Shown: piece after piece, positions 5,217 through 8,404 of the stretch
Position numbering within the stretch: position 1 is the stretch's first letter
How the letters are laid out: each line of letters starts with the position of its first letter
DNA from: an uncultured Acidobacteriota bacterium
GTDB taxonomy: Bacteria; Acidobacteriota; Vicinamibacteria; Vicinamibacterales; SCN-69-37
Reading direction: 5' to 3'
Length of the DNA: 8,404 bases
Assembly: GCA_937880585.1 (NCBI GenBank)
Contig: CALFMR010000523.1
Coordinates: 1-8,404, forward strand
Translations under genes and position numbers: made by a program
The notes under the pieces: generated by a model
What the model was told of the DNA's origin: nothing
Database searches by the model: none
Seen by the model: only the letters and a program-made list of their open reading frames with translations

Positions 5217-8069
5217 ATGATCGATCGCGTCCTTCGGCAGCTCTGGCTCGTCCTCCTCGCCGTCGTCTCGCTTACGGGGCTTCCACTGCTGGCGCAAACC
5301 GCGCCGGTTGCCGCGCCGCCAGCCAATGGCCAGGGCGCTGCCGCGGCGGCCCCTGCGCGGCAGGGAGCGCCGGCGGCCGGCCGCGCGGGGCGAGGCGGAC
5401 GCGGCGGACGGCAGGGTGTCGACGTGGGCGGCTCGCAGATGGACGACCCCGCCTATGCGGGTGTCGACTTCTCGAAGAAGGACGCCGTGCTGCCCCAGGC
5501 GCCCGCCGACGAGGCGAAGCGATTCTGGCTGCAGCCGGGCTTCAAGATTGAACCGGTCCTGACCGATCCCGACATCGAGGAATCCGCGCAGATTGCCTTC
5601 GACGGCAACGGACGCCTGTTCGTCCTCGAGCTGCGCGGCTACATGCAGACGGCCGACGCCGAGGGCGAGATGCTGCCGGTGGGCCGCATCTCGGTCCACG
5701 AGGATCGCGACGGCGACGGCGTCTACGAGACGCACCACGTGTTCGTCGATCACCTCGCCTTCCCGCGCTTCGTCATGCCTTTCGGTCCGAACGCCATCCT
5801 GACCAAGGAATCCAACGCCGACGAAGTCTGGAAGTACACGGACACGGACGGCGATGGCTCGGCCGACAAGAAGGAACTGTTCACGACCGGCTTCGGCCGG
5901 CTGGCGAACGTCGAGCACCAGGAAGCGGGCTTGTTCTGGGCGATGGACAACTGGATGTACAGCACGATCAACCAGTTCCGCGTCCGCTGGACGCCGCACG
6001 GCATCCTGCGCGAGCCGACCGGCTCGAACGGCGCGCAGTGGGGCGCGACGCAGGACAACTACGGGAAGGTCTGGTTCCAGGGTGGCGCGAGCGGCATGCC
6101 CGGCTACTTCCAGTTCCCCGTCGTCTACGGCAACTTCACCTATCCGGATCAGTTCGAGCCGGATCTCTCAATCACCTGGGGCGCGCCGGTGCGCATCGCC
6201 GACATGCAGGGCGGGCTGAACGTCACGCGCATGCCGGATGGCTCGCTCGCGCGCGCGACGGCCGGCACGGGCAACGACGTCTATCGCGGCGATCGGCTGC
6301 CAAAGGATCTCGTCGGCGACTACTTCTACGGCGAAGCCGTGGCGCGCATCGTGCGGCGGCTGCACCCGGTGAAGACCGAAGGCCTGACCGAACTGCACAA
6401 CGTCTATCCGCTCGCCGAGTTCATCCGGTCGACGGATCCGCTCTTCCGCCCCGTCGATATCACCACCGCGCCCGACGGGACGATGTACATCACGGACATG
6501 TACCGGGGCATCATCCAGGAATCGCAGTGGTCCGGCCCCGGCACGTATCTGCGCGCACGCATCGAGCAGTACGCGCTCGACAAGGTCGTCCGCCACGGGC
6601 GTGTCTGGCGGCTCACCTACGAGGGCATGCCGCGCGACACCACGCAGCCGCGCATGCTCGACGAGACGCCGGCGCAGCTCGTCGCGCACCTGAGCCATCC
6701 GAACGGCTGGTGGCGCGATACGGCGCAACGGCTGCTCGTCATGCGGCAGGACATGTCGGTCGTCCCCGCGCTCGAACAGCTCGCGCGCTCGTCGACCAAT
6801 CAGCTCGCGCGCATCCACGCGCTCTGGACGCTCGAAGGTCTGGGCGCGGCGACGCCGGCGCTCGTGCGCGACCTCATGACGGACGCGGATCCGCAGATCC
6901 GCGCGCAGGCGATCCGCGTGAGCGAGACGCTCTACAAGGCCGGCGACAAGTCGTTCGGTGCCGACTATGCGGCGATGACGAAGGATGTGGACGTCGACGT
7001 CGCGATCCAGGCGCTCATGACGCTCAACACGTTGAAGGTGCCGAACGCGAACGAGACGGTCCGCACCACGATGACGAGCAACAAGGCCAAGGGCGTGCAA
7101 CTCGTCGGCTCGACGATTCTCAACCCGCCGGCCGGACGCGGCGGACTCGAGGCCATCGGCCGCCGCACGCTGACGCCCGCGGAAACCACCGTGCTCGAGA
7201 AGGGCCAGACGATCTACACCGAGGTCTGTTTCGCGTGCCACGGCACCGACGGCCGCGGTACGCCGATGGCCGGTGCGGCCCCCGGCGTGACGATGGCGCC
7301 GCCGCTCGCGAGCTCACCGCGCGTCGTCGGACATCGCGACTACGTGATTCAAGTGCTGCTGCACGGCCTGACGGGACCGATCAACGGCGAGCGCTACTCG
7401 GAGGTGATGATCCCGATGGGCGAGAACCCGGATGACTGGGTCGCCGCCATCGGGTCCTACGTGCGGAACGCCTTCGGCAATTCCGGCGCACTCATCACGC
7501 CGGCCGACGTCGCGCGCGTGCGTGGGGCGACCGCGGCGCGCCGCACGAGCCCGACGGTCGATGAGATTCAGGCTTCACTGCCGCACCTACTCGTCGTCGA
7601 CAGCGGATGGAAGGTGACGGCCAGCCACAACGCGGCAACCGCGCCCAACGCGCTCACGATTCAGCCGTGGTCGACCGGCGAGCGCCAGGCCGCGGGCATG
7701 TGGCTGCAGGTCGAGCTGCCGCAGGCGGTTCGGCTCACGGAGATCGAGTTCGAGTCGGCGCCCACCGATGATCCGGCGACCGCCGGCCGCGGTGCGGCGC
7801 CCACCACCGTGCTCGGCGCGCCGCCACGCACGGGCGGCGGCCCGACGGGGCCGCTCGGCTATCCGCGCGCGTATCAAGTCCAAGTATCGACGGACGGCTC
7901 GAAGTGGAGTGCGCCGGTCGCGCGCGGCGAGGGCACGGGTGGCGACACGGTCATCGCGTTCTCCCCCGTCAACGCGAAGTTCGTGCGCATCACCCAGACC
8001 GGCCGCGCGGCCGATGCGCCGCCGTGGAACGTGCAGCGGCTGCGATTGTACGAGGCGGCGGCGCGCTGA
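5217..8069 (+). CDS. Secreted propeller dehydrogenase with HEAT-like repeats, cytochrome c and discoidin-like domains
   Basis: The product has 950 residues. Residues 1-27 form a signal peptide (LVLLAVVSLTGLPLLAQ) without lipobox Cys. Residues about 30-70 are Ala/Gly/Arg-rich low complexity. Residues 103-470 are the TIGR02604/DUF7133-type propeller, with calcium-type loops DRDGDG and DTDGDG and the motifs WTPHGILREPTGSNG and DMYRGIIQESQWSGPG. Residues about 488-610 carry HEAT-like helical repeats. Residues about 656-755 are a cytochrome c domain: haem motif CFACH at 671-675 and likely axial Met734 in VMIPMG. Residues 788-950 resemble an F5/8 type C (discoidin) domain, ending in PRAYQVQVSTDGSKW and AKFVRITQTGRA. 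The likely role is periplasmic or extracellular oxidation of a sugar-like substrate with transfer of electrons to the haem, with the last domain binding glycans. Substrate and cofactor cannot be read here. It is a paralogue of the gene at 1-1575. Confidence 0.93.
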   Translation: MIDRVLRQLWLVLLAVVSLTGLPLLAQTAPVAAPPANGQGAAAAAPARQGAPAAGRAGRGGRGGRQGVDVGGSQMDDPAYAGVDFSKKDAVLPQAPADEAKRFWLQPGFKIEPVLTDPDIEESAQIAFDGNGRLFVLELRGYMQTADAEGEMLPVGRISVHEDRDGDGVYETHHVFVDHLAFPRFVMPFGPNAILTKESNADEVWKYTDTDGDGSADKKELFTTGFGRLANVEHQEAGLFWAMDNWMYSTINQFRVRWTPHGILREPTGSNGAQWGATQDNYGKVWFQGGASGMPGYFQFPVVYGNFTYPDQFEPDLSITWGAPVRIADMQGGLNVTRMPDGSLARATAGTGNDVYRGDRLPKDLVGDYFYGEAVARIVRRLHPVKTEGLTELHNVYPLAEFIRSTDPLFRPVDITTAPDGTMYITDMYRGIIQESQWSGPGTYLRARIEQYALDKVVRHGRVWRLTYEGMPRDTTQPRMLDETPAQLVAHLSHPNGWWRDTAQRLLVMRQDMSVVPALEQLARSSTNQLARIHALWTLEGLGAATPALVRDLMTDADPQIRAQAIRVSETLYKAGDKSFGADYAAMTKDVDVDVAIQALMTLNTLKVPNANETVRTTMTSNKAKGVQLVGSTILNPPAGRGGLEAIGRRTLTPAETTVLEKGQTIYTEVCFACHGTDGRGTPMAGAAPGVTMAPPLASSPRVVGHRDYVIQVLLHGLTGPINGERYSEVMIPMGENPDDWVAAIGSYVRNAFGNSGALITPADVARVRGATAARRTSPTVDEIQASLPHLLVVDSGWKVTASHNAATAPNALTIQPWSTGERQAAGMWLQVELPQAVRLTEIEFESAPTDDPATAGRGAAPTTVLGAPPRTGGGPTGPLGYPRAYQVQVSTDGSKWSAPVARGEGTGGDTVIAFSPVNAKFVRITQTGRAADAPPWNVQRLRLYEAAAR

Positions 8070-8101
8070 GCCTCGCTCGCGCGAAGCACGGCCGGGGGCC
8101 T

Positions 8102-8127
8102 CACGCGAAGGCGCGGAGCACGCGAAG
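8102..8127. repeat. Short direct repeat CACGCGAAG in the intergenic gap
   Basis: CACGCGAAG (8102-8110) and an identical copy (8119-8127) flank the related GCGCGGAG (8111-8118), giving an array of roughly 9-bp period just after the dehydrogenase gene. A related GCGCGAAGCACG occurs at about 8079-8090. This resembles the CGCAAAG-type short-period repeats seen between genes in many bacterial genomes (from memory), and differs from the 7-bp family in the same gap. Confidence 0.5.
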
Positions 8128-8149
8128 GGCGGCACGGTGATTTCAGGCG

Positions 8150-8185
8150 GTCGGTGGCGGTTGCACCCGGTGCGCAGCCGCCGAC
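8150..8185 (+). terminator. Candidate stem-loop terminator of the rightward dehydrogenase gene
   Basis: GTCGGTGGC and GCCGCCGAC pair over 9 positions (one G-U), and TTGCAC/GTGCG extend the stem beyond an interruption to a CCG-sized loop. It lies 81 nt past the stop codon. No T-run follows, so it could instead be a processing hairpin or a factor-dependent site. Confidence 0.4.
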
Positions 8186-8210
8186 GACTGAACCAGACGA
8201 GCCTCAGCAT

Positions 8211-8238
8211 TTCGAAGTTCGACGTTCATAGTTCGACG
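8211..8238 (+). repeat. Second 7-bp repeat array, same family as the one at 4063-4090
   Basis: Four consecutive heptamers TTCGAAG, TTCGACG, TTCATAG, TTCGACG occupy 28 bp and match the consensus of the plus-strand array at 4063-4090. No inverted partner array is seen here. The array ends 10 bp before the start codon of the GlcD-like gene, so it occupies the place where a ribosome binding site would be expected. Confidence 0.65.
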
Positions 8239-8248
8239 TTTGCGCCCC

Positions 8249-8404
8249 ATGCCGCTCCCTTCCCACTTCCTCGCCGCCTGCGAACGCATCTGCGGCTCGG
8301 AGCACGTCATTTGCGAGACGGCGGATCTGCGCACGTACGAATGCGACGCGCTGGTCCATCTCCGCAAAGAGCCCGCGGCCGTCGTCATGCCGCCGTCGGC
8401 CGCG
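8249..8404 (+). CDS. GlcD-like FAD-linked oxidase, N-terminal fragment cut by window edge
   Basis: From ATG 8249-8251 the frame is open for 52 codons to the window end. The segment ADLRTYECDALVHLRKEPAAVVMPPSAA (split here as ADLRTYECDALVHL and RKEPAAVVMPPSAA) matches the start of glycolate oxidase subunit GlcD and related D-lactate dehydrogenases, just before the FAD-binding PCMH fold. The family oxidises 2-hydroxyacids such as glycolate or D-lactate to the oxoacid. Only the N-terminus is visible, so the subfamily is open. No ribosome binding site is seen; TTG at 8240-8242 is an in-frame alternative start three codons earlier. Confidence 0.8.
   Translation, partial: MPLPSHFLAACERICGSEHVICETADLRTYECDALVHLRKEPAAVVMPPSAA

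Noticed and set aside
5150..5326. 59-codon upstream extension of the LacI-type gene
   Set aside because: The extension overlaps the signal-peptide region of the divergent gene, and family members start just before the helix-turn-helix.
4358..5551. Plus-strand open frame of 397 codons across the regulator and the divergent start
   Set aside because: It overlaps two well-supported genes in the wrong frame or strand and has shadow-type composition.
6168..7241. Minus-strand open frame of 357 codons
   Set aside because: It is antisense to the propeller and HEAT part of the rightward dehydrogenase; its composition is typical of a shadow frame.
1..8404. tRNA, rRNA, CRISPR array, transposase or phage gene
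   Set aside because: I found no cloverleaf, regular spaced repeat of CRISPR size, transposase motif or phage protein on either strand.

Overview
The window is high-G+C bacterial DNA with dense coding and short intergenic gaps. Most genes encode exported proteins whose signal peptides end in Leu/Phe-Ala-Gln or similar. The mix of large TIGR02604/DUF7133-type propeller dehydrogenases fused to cytochrome c, a beta-helix protein with proline-rich linkers, and short-period intergenic repeats suggests a soil Acidobacteriota of the Vicinamibacteria type. That placement is an inference from style; no marker gene is present.

Layout, left to right. (1) Positions 1-1575, minus strand: the N-terminal 525 codons of a secreted propeller-type dehydrogenase, cut by the window edge. 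(2) Positions 1576-1777: its control region, with a good sigma70-like promoter and a LacI-family-type palindrome over the expected transcription start. (3) Positions 1778-3814, minus: a complete 678-residue secreted right-handed beta-helix protein with an Ig-like domain and three C-terminal copies of a small Trp/Gly/Pro motif. (4) Positions 3815-4102: a non-coding gap holding a small inverted repeat and a pair of oppositely oriented 7-bp repeat arrays that can fold into a long hairpin. (5) Positions 4103-5149, minus: a complete LacI/GalR-family repressor. (6) Positions 5217-8069, plus: a complete 950-residue paralogue of the first gene, with propeller, HEAT-like repeats, a cytochrome c domain and a C-terminal discoidin-like domain, divergent from the repressor with only 67 bp between them. 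(7) Positions 8070-8248: a non-coding gap with a third style of short repeat, a stem-loop and another 7-bp array. (8) Positions 8249-8404, plus: the first 52 codons of a GlcD-like FAD-linked oxidase, cut by the right edge.

A reasonable reading is a carbohydrate-oxidation neighbourhood. The beta-helix protein would act on or bind extracellular polysaccharide. The two exported propeller enzymes would oxidise sugars or related compounds and pass electrons to their haem domains. The LacI-type repressor would respond to a sugar, and the GlcD-like enzyme would oxidise a 2-hydroxyacid. Functions are inferred from domain families; no substrate can be read from the sequence.

The most unusual items are a roughly 50-residue Sm/SH3-like insertion inside the propeller of the first gene, the repeated C-terminal mini-domain in the beta-helix protein with relocated cysteines, and the heptameric repeat arrays in two separate gaps.
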